Assembly: GCA_004297645.1 (NCBI GenBank)
Contig: SCUG01000210.1
Coordinates: 1 to 5,212, forward strand
Length of the DNA: 5,212 nt
Source of the DNA: Saprospiraceae bacterium
GTDB taxonomy: Bacteria; Bacteroidota; Bacteroidia; Chitinophagales; Saprospiraceae
Direction: 5' to 3'
A program made the position numbers and the translations under genes. This document shows positions 1 to 5,195 of this stretch, one piece after another. Below the pieces are notes generated by a model that was given only the letters and a program-made list of their open reading frames with translations, made no database searches and was not told where the DNA came from. The first letter of the stretch is position 1, and each line of letters starts with the position of its first letter.

Positions 1-660
1 GATGCGGTGGAGTTGTACCTCGGGGGCGACGTGTTCGACTATTGGTTCGAGTATGGCAGAGTGGTGCCCAAGGGTTTCGTCCGCTTGTTCGGCAAATTGG
101 CCGAACTGCGGGACGGCGGGCTGCCCATTTACTATTTCACCGGCAACCACGACATGTGGATGTTCCGATACTTACAAGACGAACTCGGCATCCCCATCTA
201 CCGGCAGCCCATCGTGCGGGAACTGGGCGGCCAGCGTTTTTTCATCGGGCATGGTGACGGCCTCGGCCCCGGAGACACTGGATACAAATTCATCAAAGCG
301 GTGTTCTCCTACCCCGCCTGCCAATGGCTCTTCGAACGCCTCCACCCTAACTTCGGCATCTGGCTGATGGATTTTTTCTCCGGCACCAGCCGGAAAGCCA
401 ACCCCTCGGAAGCTGATTTTTACGGTGAAGAAAAAGAGCGCCTGATTCAATTTTGCAATAGCCTCCTTGACGAAAATCACGTTGATTTCTTCATCTTCGG
501 CCACCGCCACCTGCCTATAGATTTTACACTGAAAAATGGAAAATCCCGTTACATTAACCTCGGCGACTGGATTGATTACAACTCCTACGCCGTGTTCGAC
601 GGCAATACACTGGAACTTAAATTTTATGAAAATGCGGATGGGAAAGTTTTTGGGAATTAG
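1..660 (+). CDS. lpxH: UDP-2,3-diacylglucosamine diphosphatase (LpxH-like), 5'-truncated
   Basis: This is the C-terminal 219 residues of a calcineurin-type metallophosphoesterase, cut by the window edge; the reading frame is open from base 1. Numbering from base 1, visible metal-site motifs are GGDVFDYW (residues 8-15), GNHDMW (48-53), GHGDG (83-87) and GHRHLP (167-172). The N-terminal D-x-H motif and about 35-40 residues lie upstream. LpxH removes UMP from UDP-2,3-diacylglucosamine to give lipid X in lipid A synthesis, at the inner face of the cytoplasmic membrane. Bacteroidota homologues have GNHD where the proteobacterial enzyme has GNRD, so the substrate is inferred from the family. The last residues (VFGN) and the TAG stop come from the first units of a 7-bp tandem repeat, so the extreme C-terminus is probably not conserved. 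The next gene overlaps its end. Confidence 0.9.
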   Translation, partial: DAVELYLGGDVFDYWFEYGRVVPKGFVRLFGKLAELRDGGLPIYYFTGNHDMWMFRYLQDELGIPIYRQPIVRELGGQRFFIGHGDGLGPGDTGYKFIKAVFSYPACQWLFERLHPNFGIWLMDFFSGTSRKANPSEADFYGEEKERLIQFCNSLLDENHVDFFIFGHRHLPIDFTLKNGKSRYINLGDWIDYNSYAVFDGNTLELKFYENADGKVFGN

Positions 661-1528
661 GAATTGGGAATTGGGAATTGGGAATTGGGTAATTCCAGCG
701 AACCGGAAAGGTAGGGGTGCCCGGCACCTGATTTTACTTTTGGCCCTGACCACTCTTTTTCTGCCAACTGCCCACTGCCAACCTCCCACTTCAAACTACC
801 GCCTGTTGTACACCATCGAAACACCTGCCCGGAATTTCGCAGTGGACAACCTCCAAAATGCCTATCTGCTGACCACGGAAAACGAGCTGGTGAAATACTC
901 GCCCGACGGCATCGAGCAGTACCGCTACCCGAACAATACCATGGGCAGCATTTCGGCCATAGATGCCACCAACCCCTTCCAGATTTTGCTGTTTTTCCCC
1001 GATTACCAAAATGTGCTGCTCCTCGACCGAACCCTTGGCACGACGGGACAATTTAACCTCTTCCGGCTGGGATTTTTCCAGGTAACGGTGGTGGCAATGG
1101 CCAGCGACAACCAGCTTTGGGTGTACGATGATGCAAGCTTTCAGTTGAAAAAATTAAACGAGGACGGCGACGTGAACGCTGAAAGCAACGACCTAAGCTT
1201 AGCCCTTGGCCGTTCCATTCACCCCCGTTTTATGATGGAAAAAAATCAAATGGTTTTCATGAGTGACCCAGAAGTAGGTGTCCTGGTTTTCGATGTGTTT
1301 GGCCGGTACGTCAAAACTATTGAAATCAAAGGCATCACCGATTTTCAGGTGTTCGGCGGCCAACTGTATTTTCTGAAAAAAAACGAGCTTAAATCGTTTC
1401 ACTTAGAGGCACTTTTGGAGAAATCCATTGCGCTCCCGGCAGACGTCAAAGAACCGAAAAAAGTGTGGCTGAGTGCTGAAAGGCTGTACGTTTTGGAAAA
1501 GGAGGGGCTGAAGGTTTTTGGATATTGA
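626..1528 (+). CDS. Exported beta-propeller-like protein of unknown function
   Basis: From ATG 626 the product is 300 residues. Its hydrophobic segment LILLLALTTLFLP (coded at about 728-766) is preceded by basic RKGRGARH and followed by TAHCQ, so it looks like a signal peptide cleaved near the Cys-Gln and exported to the periplasm; it does not fit a lipobox well. The mature part has repeated short strand patterns such as AVDNLQNAYLLT, ELVKYSPDG, DNQLWVYDD, GVLVFDVFGRYVKTI and LYVLEKEGLKVF, as in six-bladed or NHL-like propellers. It resembles a Bacteroidota family that I know only as uncharacterised. The start is uncertain: ATGs at 536, 626, 632 and 638 are in frame, all inside lpxH. The segment between them and the hydrophobic stretch (NWELGIGNW) is a translated heptad repeat and makes an unusually long n-region. 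Conserved sequence seems to begin after about base 790. No enzymatic motif is seen. Confidence 0.75.
   Translation: MKMRMGKFLGIRNWELGIGNWVIPANRKGRGARHLILLLALTTLFLPTAHCQPPTSNYRLLYTIETPARNFAVDNLQNAYLLTTENELVKYSPDGIEQYRYPNNTMGSISAIDATNPFQILLFFPDYQNVLLLDRTLGTTGQFNLFRLGFFQVTVVAMASDNQLWVYDDASFQLKKLNEDGDVNAESNDLSLALGRSIHPRFMMEKNQMVFMSDPEVGVLVFDVFGRYVKTIEIKGITDFQVFGGQLYFLKKNELKSFHLEALLEKSIALPADVKEPKKVWLSAERLYVLEKEGLKVFGY
652..694 (+). repeat. Heptanucleotide tandem repeat (GGGAATT)n
   Basis: Six consecutive units are present: GGGAATT (652), AGGAATT (659), GGGAATT (666, 673, 680) and an 8-base last unit GGGTAATT (687-694). The array lies across the lpxH stop codon and inside the 5' part of the next gene. 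Seven is not a multiple of three, so gain or loss of a unit shifts any frame read through it. G-rich heptamer arrays of this general kind are known as intergenic repeats in cyanobacteria, and I recall them from large Bacteroidota genomes. Confidence 0.9.
716..728. repeat. Short palindrome between the two heptad arrays
   Basis: GGTGC (716-720) and GCACC (724-728) are exact inverted copies around a CCG loop, inside the 66-bp stretch separating the GGGAATT and CTGCCAA arrays. There is no T-run, so it is not a terminator. It may be part of the same intergenic repeat element. It codes for part of the basic stretch before the predicted signal peptide. Confidence 0.4.
761..788 (-). repeat. Second heptanucleotide repeat (CTGCCAA-type)
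   Basis: Four units are present: CTGCCAA (761), CTGCCCA (768), CTGCCAA (775) and the degenerate CCTCCCA (782-788). On the minus strand they read as G-rich TTGGCAG/TGGGCAG units. The G-rich strand is therefore opposite to that of the GGGAATT array 66 bp upstream. In the coding frame these units specify LPTAHCQPP, the end of the signal peptide and its probable cleavage site. Confidence 0.75.
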
Positions 1529-1663
1529 CAACGGTTTTCGGTATCACAGGCATTGCAGTACGACGCAACTTACTTTTAGTGGCGTTTCTTTTGGGTAAAC
1601 CCTGCAAAAATCTTTCCTTCGTGGATGGGAAGCACACACCCGCTCTGCGGAAAAACCCGATGC

Positions 1664-2203
1664 ATGAAAAAGACCATCACAGCCCACTGCCTCACCTTCG
1701 AGCCATTCATAGAAAGCCCGGAAATCGCACGCCGGGTGGAGGAAATGGGCCGCCAAATCGGCGAAGAATACAAAGGGCAGCGACCCCTGTTTTTGTGTGT
1801 TTTGAATGGAGCGTTCGTCTTCGCCGCCGACCTGCTGCGGGCCTGCGACCTCGAATGCGAGCTGGCCTTCGTCCGGCTTGCATCGTATGAAGGCACTGGC
1901 TCTTCCGGCAACGTAAAAACGGTGCTGGGCCTCGACATCCCCATCAAAGGCAGACCCGTCATCGTGGTGGAAGACATCGTGGATTCCGGCCGCACCCTGC
2001 ACCACTTCATGGCTTATTTGCAAGAAATGGAGCCTGCCTCCATCGCTCTGGCTGCCCTGCTGCACAAACCGGAGGCCATGCAGTTTCCCGTAAAAATCGA
2101 CTATTTAGGTTTTGAAATCCCCGGCAAATTCGTCATCGGCTACGGCCTCGACTACAACGGCCTTGGCCGCAACCTGAAACATATTTACCAGCTCACCACT
2201 TGA
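1664..2203 (+). CDS. hpt: Hypoxanthine phosphoribosyltransferase
   Basis: This 179-residue protein belongs to the purine salvage PRTase family: hypoxanthine (or guanine) plus PRPP gives IMP (or GMP), in the cytosol. The PRPP-binding motif VVEDIVDSGRTL is at residues 101-112, with the acidic pair E103/D104. The flexible catalytic loop ASYEGTGSSGNV is at 73-84, LNGAF at 47-51 matches the PPi loop region, K135 in HKPEA fits the purine-contacting lysine, and FVIGYGLDYNGLGRNL near the end is typical of the bacterial enzyme. ATG 1664 was chosen because it gives the usual length of about 175-180 residues and a typical MKKT start. An in-frame ATG at 1625 would add 13 residues that look unlike the family. 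The gene lies 135 bp after the previous stop, so it may have its own promoter, but I see no convincing one. The phosphatase gene follows after 48 bp. Confidence 0.93.
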   Translation: MKKTITAHCLTFEPFIESPEIARRVEEMGRQIGEEYKGQRPLFLCVLNGAFVFAADLLRACDLECELAFVRLASYEGTGSSGNVKTVLGLDIPIKGRPVIVVEDIVDSGRTLHHFMAYLQEMEPASIALAALLHKPEAMQFPVKIDYLGFEIPGKFVIGYGLDYNGLGRNLKHIYQLTT

Positions 2204-2251
2204 TGCCGTTTCATTGTTTCAGAGCTTCTTTGAACCGCAACACCGCAAACC

Positions 2252-3067
2252 GTGAACTCACAAATCCATCACATTCTTTGCCGCCGAACCTGCCAATTGG
2301 TAGAGGAAGTGGCTGATTTCATCAGACATGAACTGGGCAAGGTAAGCCGTGAGCAAATCACGGACAAGAGCCTGAATAGCCTCGTCAGCTACGTGGACAA
2401 AACGGCGGAAGAACAATTGGTGACAGGGCTTCGGCAACTGTTGCCTGGCTCCGTGTTCCTCACCGAGGAAAATACCGTTGGGAAGGAGCAAGGCGAATTT
2501 CAATGGGTTGTTGACCCGCTCGATGGCACCACCAATTTTTTACACCAACTGCCGTGCTTTGCCGTGAGTGTGGCCCTGAGGCGGGGCGAACAGACCATCC
2601 TCGGCATAGTGAATGAGGTGAACCGGCGCGAATGTTTTTACGCCTGGAAGGGCGGTGGCGCTTTTTTGAACGACCAGGAAATCCACGTTTCTCAAACTGA
2701 AAAATTGCATGATTCGCTGGTTGCCACGGGGTTTCCCTACCGCGACTTCGAGCGCCTGACTTCGTATTTCGCCGCCTTCGAGTATTTTATGAAAAACACG
2801 CAGGGGCTGCGCCGTTTTGGAGCAGCGGCGGTAGATTTGGCCTGGGTGGCCTGCGGCCGTTTCGATGCATTTTTCGAGTACGGCCTCAGCCCATGGGATT
2901 TGGCGGCCGGGGCGCTCATCGTGCAGGAAGCCGGTGGCAATGTCAGCGATTTCCGGCGAGGCAGCAATTATCTTTTCGGGGAAGAATTGGTGGCTGCCAA
3001 CCCTGCCGTGTACGGCGAGGTCATGGCGGCGGTGGAAGCTGCATTTTCGCCGCAAGACAAAGCCTGA
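2252..3067 (+). CDS. Inositol monophosphatase family protein, GTG start
   Basis: The product is 271 residues, the usual length for the lithium-sensitive Mg-dependent phosphatase family. Metal-binding signatures are present in order: E72-E73-N74 (the GEE/EEN motif), D88-P-L-D91-G-T-T-N-F (the first Asp pair) and W215-D216-L-A-A-G-A with QEAGG following (the last metal Asp). The start is GTG at 2252. No in-frame ATG exists near it, and starting later would remove the conserved first helix. Family members hydrolyse inositol-1-phosphate, related sugar phosphates or 3'-phosphoadenosine phosphates. The sequence alone does not say which, so no symbol is given. The enzyme is cytosolic. It sits 48 bp after hpt and may be co-transcribed with it. 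Confidence 0.9.
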   Translation: MNSQIHHILCRRTCQLVEEVADFIRHELGKVSREQITDKSLNSLVSYVDKTAEEQLVTGLRQLLPGSVFLTEENTVGKEQGEFQWVVDPLDGTTNFLHQLPCFAVSVALRRGEQTILGIVNEVNRRECFYAWKGGGAFLNDQEIHVSQTEKLHDSLVATGFPYRDFERLTSYFAAFEYFMKNTQGLRRFGAAAVDLAWVACGRFDAFFEYGLSPWDLAAGALIVQEAGGNVSDFRRGSNYLFGEELVAANPAVYGEVMAAVEAAFSPQDKA

Positions 3068-3077
3068 AAATGAAAAC

Positions 3078-3108
3078 TTGGTTTACCTTGCATTTTTTAT
3101 AGAACTTT
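3078..3108 (+). promoter_or_regulatory. Possible promoter for the GTPase cassette
   Basis: The AT-rich gap before the three-gene cassette holds TTACCTTGCA (3083-3092), one T short of the Bacteroidota -7 element TAnnTTTG, and TATAGAAC (3098-3105), which resembles a general -10 element. No well-placed upstream TTG box fits either. The position after a gene end and before an 83-bp leader makes a promoter plausible, but this is weak evidence. Confidence 0.25.
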
Positions 3109-3111
3109 AGC

Positions 3112-3127
3112 TGCGCTACTCAGCGCA
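3112..3127. repeat. Hairpin in the leader of the GTPase cassette
   Basis: TGCGCT (3112-3117) and AGCGCA (3122-3127) form a perfect 6-bp stem with loop ACTC, 23 bp before the ATG of the coiled-coil gene. No U-run follows, so it is not an intrinsic terminator. It could be a leader RNA hairpin or an operator-like inverted repeat. Confidence 0.45.
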
Positions 3128-3150
3128 CCCACCTTAAATCTGAATAACTT

Positions 3151-3507
3151 ATGGCTGGAAAAAACGAAAACAACCAGACTGCTCAAATGGGTGAAATCTC
3201 CACCTTGCGCAACATTTTGATGGGCCAGCAAATGGCGGAATATGAAGCCAGGTTCGCCCGGATGGAGGAAGAAATGGCGGCTACGAAAGCCCAGTTTTCC
3301 AAAGAGCTATCGGCGCTCGGCGCTCTGTCAGCCCAGCACCTTGCCCAGTTGGAAAAAGCCGTGAACGAGCGCTTCGACCGCCTCGAAAAAATGATAAATG
3401 AAAACATCGGCCGTCTCGACGCTAAATTGCTTGAGGTGAGCAAAACCGACAAGTCGAACCTCGGCCAGATGCTGGCGGATTTGAGTAAAAAACTGATAGT
3501 CGAATAA
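3151..3507 (+). CDS. Small coiled-coil protein, first gene of GTPase cassette
   Basis: The product is 118 residues, hydrophilic, with no signal peptide or membrane segment, so it is probably cytosolic. After a polar N-terminus rich in Asn and Gln, residues 16-27 read ISTLRNILMGQQ, followed by a long, charged, helix-forming region (about 28-117) with heptad-like hydrophobic spacing (FARMEEEM, HLAQLEKAVNERFDRLEKMI, IGRLDAKLLEV). A coiled coil or helical bundle is therefore likely. The LR-x-(I/L)-L motif near the start is matched in the next gene product (residues 10-18), suggesting a common interaction module. The stop is 18 bp before the next gene, so the two are very likely co-transcribed. 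I do not recognise the family and see no catalytic residues; a scaffold or adaptor role is inferred from position. Confidence 0.82.
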   Translation: MAGKNENNQTAQMGEISTLRNILMGQQMAEYEARFARMEEEMAATKAQFSKELSALGALSAQHLAQLEKAVNERFDRLEKMINENIGRLDAKLLEVSKTDKSNLGQMLADLSKKLIVE

Positions 3508-3525
3508 CGGCCACGCCTACCTGCC

Positions 3526-4380
3526 ATGGACGAACGTCAGATGATGAACAAACTCCGGGAGTTACTGCTGGCCGAAGACCGGCAGGAACTGGAGCGCCTG
3601 CGCCGCCTGCTCGGCGACCCCGCCTTATGGTCGGAAAAGGTAACCCCGCTCATTGACGAACGGCTGGAGTTTTTGAAAAATAACTTCCCCGTCGAATTCA
3701 GAATTTCCGTCGAAAATATCATCGAGCAAAAGCTGGAAGCCTCCCGCGATGAGTTGCTGGACATCATCTACCCCACCCTGGGGCAGATGATAAAAAAATA
3801 CATCCAGCACCAGATCCAACTCCTCAAGGAAAACCTGGAGGAACAGCTCCGCAACACTTTCCAAAGGGGTTTCGCCGGTAGGTTGCGCTACGCACTTTCC
3901 GGCGTAAAGCCAAAAGAGATGAGCGATTCCATCCTCAGCAAAATAGACGGCCCGGTCATCGAGGAAATATTCGTCATCGAACAACATTCGGGTATCCTTC
4001 TGGGCAGCGCCTCCCGGCACGACACCATTGACCTCGACATGATCGCCGGCATGCTCACCGCCATAAAATCATTTGTGGAAGATGCCTTCCAACGCGGCGA
4101 CGAGAAATTGGAAGGCGTGCAATACGGCACTTTCAGCATTTTGATCGAAAATTTTTACACGTATTACATTGCAGTGGCGGTGTCGGGTTCCTTCTCCACC
4201 AATGAGCGGATGGCGCTGTCGGACAGCCTGGCGCAATTTGCCCAAAACGACTTGAAGATGAATCTGAAAAAACGAGACGGAACCTCCAACTATCTCATCC
4301 GGCAAAAATTAGAGCACCGGTTTTTTAACCCTCAAATGGCCACTTTGCATGGTGAACAAAACAAGAACCCAACCCAATGA
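3526..4380 (+). CDS. Helical plus roadblock/longin-like protein paired with small GTPase
   Basis: The product is 284 residues with no signal peptide or transmembrane segment. Residues 1-130 are mainly charged helices: LRELLLAEDRQELERL, then a stretch ending DIIYPTLGQMIKKYI (79-93), then LLKENLEEQLRNTF. Residues 145-245 give a strand-strand-helix-strand-strand-helix pattern: IEEIFVIEQHSG, ILLGSAS, DMIAGMLTAIKSFVEDAF (171-188), YGTFSILIENF, YYIAVAVSG, then a helix from about N226. This fits a profilin-like roadblock/longin fold, a class that binds small GTPases (MglB with MglA, for example). From memory, the same N-terminal and GMLTAI-type region occurs fused to OmpA-like domains in other bacteria; no OmpA domain is present here. 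The stop overlaps the GTPase start by 4 bp (ATGA), implying translational coupling and matched amounts. A role as regulator or effector of the GTPase is inferred; the sequence does not show GAP or GEF activity. Confidence 0.85.
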   Translation: MDERQMMNKLRELLLAEDRQELERLRRLLGDPALWSEKVTPLIDERLEFLKNNFPVEFRISVENIIEQKLEASRDELLDIIYPTLGQMIKKYIQHQIQLLKENLEEQLRNTFQRGFAGRLRYALSGVKPKEMSDSILSKIDGPVIEEIFVIEQHSGILLGSASRHDTIDLDMIAGMLTAIKSFVEDAFQRGDEKLEGVQYGTFSILIENFYTYYIAVAVSGSFSTNERMALSDSLAQFAQNDLKMNLKKRDGTSNYLIRQKLEHRFFNPQMATLHGEQNKNPTQ

Positions 4381-4871
4381 TTAGCAAAAAAATAGTACTC
4401 ACCGGCTGTTTTGGCGTAGGCAAAACCTCCCTGTTCAACCAATTCATCTACCAGCGTTTCAGCGAGAAATACCTCACCACCATCGGCGTAAAGGTGGATA
4501 AAAAGGTGATTGAAGTGAATGGCCACAAGCTGTCCCTGCTCGTGTGGGACATCGCCGGCGAGGTGGCGCAGGAGAAGGTACCCCAATCGTATTACCTCGG
4601 TGCAAGCGCCATCATTTACGTATTCGACCTCACCCGCCCCTCCACCTGGCTCAACATGCCCTCCGATATTGACTACCTGAACCGCCTGCTCAAAAGCGTT
4701 CTGATAAATATCGTGGGCAACAAGTCCGACCTCGTCTCACCGGAGCAACTCGACTATATGAAAGCCGAGGTGCCCCTCCCACCCAACATACTCACCAGCG
4801 CCAAAACCGGCGAAAATGTGGAGGCTCTTTTCCAGTCCATCGGCAGTGCCCTGCTGCTTCAAAATTTATAG
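4377..4871 (+). CDS. Rab/Ras-like small GTPase
   Basis: This 164-residue single-domain protein has all five G motifs of the Ras superfamily: G1 GCFGVGKTS (10-18), G2 TTIGV (34-38, Rab-like), G3 WDIAGE (57-62), G4 NKSD (115-118) and G5 TSAK (140-143). It is therefore expected to bind and hydrolyse GTP and to switch conformation. Numbering is nearly that of Ras: the residue matching Gly12 is Phe12 and the residue matching Gln61 is Glu62, both non-standard. There is no C-terminal Cys prenylation motif, so any membrane attachment must come through partners. It belongs broadly with prokaryotic Ras-like GTPases (the Rup/MglA groups); TTIG and WDxAG are closer to Rab than to MglA. It is translationally coupled to the roadblock/longin-like gene, its likely partner. 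The cellular role is unknown. Confidence 0.92.
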   Translation: MISKKIVLTGCFGVGKTSLFNQFIYQRFSEKYLTTIGVKVDKKVIEVNGHKLSLLVWDIAGEVAQEKVPQSYYLGASAIIYVFDLTRPSTWLNMPSDIDYLNRLLKSVLINIVGNKSDLVSPEQLDYMKAEVPLPPNILTSAKTGENVEALFQSIGSALLLQNL

Positions 4872-4882
4872 CACTTCGTGCT
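4870..4882. repeat. Small hairpin over the GTPase stop codon
   Basis: AGCAC (4870-4874) and GTGCT (4878-4882) pair exactly around a TTC loop and include the last two bases of the TAG stop. A UUCG-like compact loop makes it a stable small hairpin, but no T-run follows. It might protect the 3' end of the transcript; this is a guess. Confidence 0.45.
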
Positions 4883-4934
4883 TGGCTGGGTTCTGGGTTT
4901 CGAGGGGAAATGCGTCAGTTTTTTGAGGAAACAA

Positions 4935-4960
4935 CCTGTCCCGGCTTTACGTCGGGAAGG
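4935..4960. repeat. Bulged hairpin downstream of the GTPase gene
   Basis: TCCCGGC (4939-4945) pairs with GTCGGGA (4951-4957), with one G-U pair and a 5-base loop TTTAC. CCT (4935-4937) and AGG (4958-4960) extend the stem past a bulged G. No T-run follows on the + strand (next bases CGGGAAAA), so it is probably not an intrinsic terminator for the cassette. Confidence 0.45.
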
Positions 4961-4998
4961 CGGGAAAATGGGAACATAGCCTTAGCTAAGTAATGATT

Positions 4999-5117
4999 AA
5001 AAAATAACTTCTCACTTTCGAGCGGGCGGGTTTTGAAACCCGCCAGGTTTAGAAAGTAATAGAATGGCGGGTTTCAAAACCCGCCCGCTCAAGACCAACC
5101 CTGAGAAGTTATTTTTT
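4999..5117. terminator. 119-bp compound hairpin, likely bidirectional terminator
   Basis: The outer arms 4999-5014 and 5102-5117 are perfect 16-bp inverted copies (A6-TAACTTCTCA against TGAGAAGTTA-T6). Inside, arms 5020-5045 and 5065-5090 are perfect 26-bp inverted copies around a 19-base loop. The + strand structure ends in six Ts (5112-5117) and begins with six As, so transcripts from either direction would carry a stem followed by U residues. This fits termination of the GTPase cassette and of any convergent gene beyond the window. The stem is far longer than a usual terminator, so it may be a repeat element reused for this purpose. Confidence 0.6.
5020..5090. repeat. Inverted pair of GGCGGGTTT palindromes
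   Basis: Each 26-bp arm of the inner stem is itself a palindrome: GGCGGGTTT-TG-AAACCCGCC at 5025-5044 and GGCGGGTTT-CA-AAACCCGCC at 5066-5085. The region can therefore fold as one long hairpin or as two short ones. The layout, two palindromic units in opposite orientation around an AT-rich spacer, resembles REP/BIME-type elements. Confidence 0.7.
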
Positions 5118-5146
5118 CTACGTTACTAACGTATTGACCAAAAAAT

Positions 5147-5195
5147 AACCTCTCTCTTTTTTCGGCGGCTTCGCCGCCGAAAAAAGAGAGAGGTT
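5147..5195. repeat. 49-bp perfect palindrome with TTC loop
   Basis: The 23-bp arms 5147-5169 and 5173-5195 are exact inverted copies around TTC. Each arm has three parts: AACCTCTCTC, a T6 run, and CGGCGGC. The T-run comes before the GC core and the A-run after it on both strands, which is the reverse of an intrinsic terminator. It is more likely a member of a repeat family or a structural RNA/DNA element. Confidence 0.8.

Larger units (their letters stand above)
4986..5154 (+). repeat. Imperfect direct repeat introducing the two large palindromes
   Basis: Bases 4986-5013 and 5126-5154 align as direct repeats. Both start CTAA(C)G, share TA-x-TGA, and then AAAAAATAAC(T/C)TCTC with one mismatch in 15. 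An inverted copy of the same 15-mer lies at 5103-5117. Each direct copy runs straight into a GC-rich inverted repeat, so the two palindromes look like members of one element family. Confidence 0.65.

Noticed and set aside
172..789. Long minus-strand open frame (205 codons) opposite lpxH
   Set aside because: It lies opposite a clearly recognised gene and its product shows no family motif. Its N-terminal residues are only the translated TTGGCAG-type repeat.
1571..1578. TACTTTTA as a Bacteroidota -7 promoter box before hpt
   Set aside because: The last position is wrong for TAnnTTTG and no TTG box sits at a suitable distance (the nearest is 15 bp upstream), so it was not listed.
1625..1663. Upstream ATG as the hpt start
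   Set aside because: It adds 13 residues (MGSTHPLCGKTRC) that do not look like the family N-terminus. ATG 1664 gives the usual length.
1544..2065. Minus-strand open frame of 173 codons opposite hpt
   Set aside because: It mirrors the codon structure of hpt, whose PRPP motif proves the + strand frame. No independent motif was seen.
3112..3127. Leader hairpin as the terminator of the phosphatase gene
   Set aside because: The stem is only 6 bp and is followed by CCCACC with no T-run.
4887..4900. TGGGTTC-TGGGTTT as a third heptad array
   Set aside because: Two imperfect units are too few to separate from chance.
4991..5125. Target-site duplication around the 119-bp inverted repeat, as expected for a MITE
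   Set aside because: The bases just outside the 16-bp arms (TAATGATT and CTACGTTA) are not direct repeats. They pair partly with each other instead, extending the hairpin.
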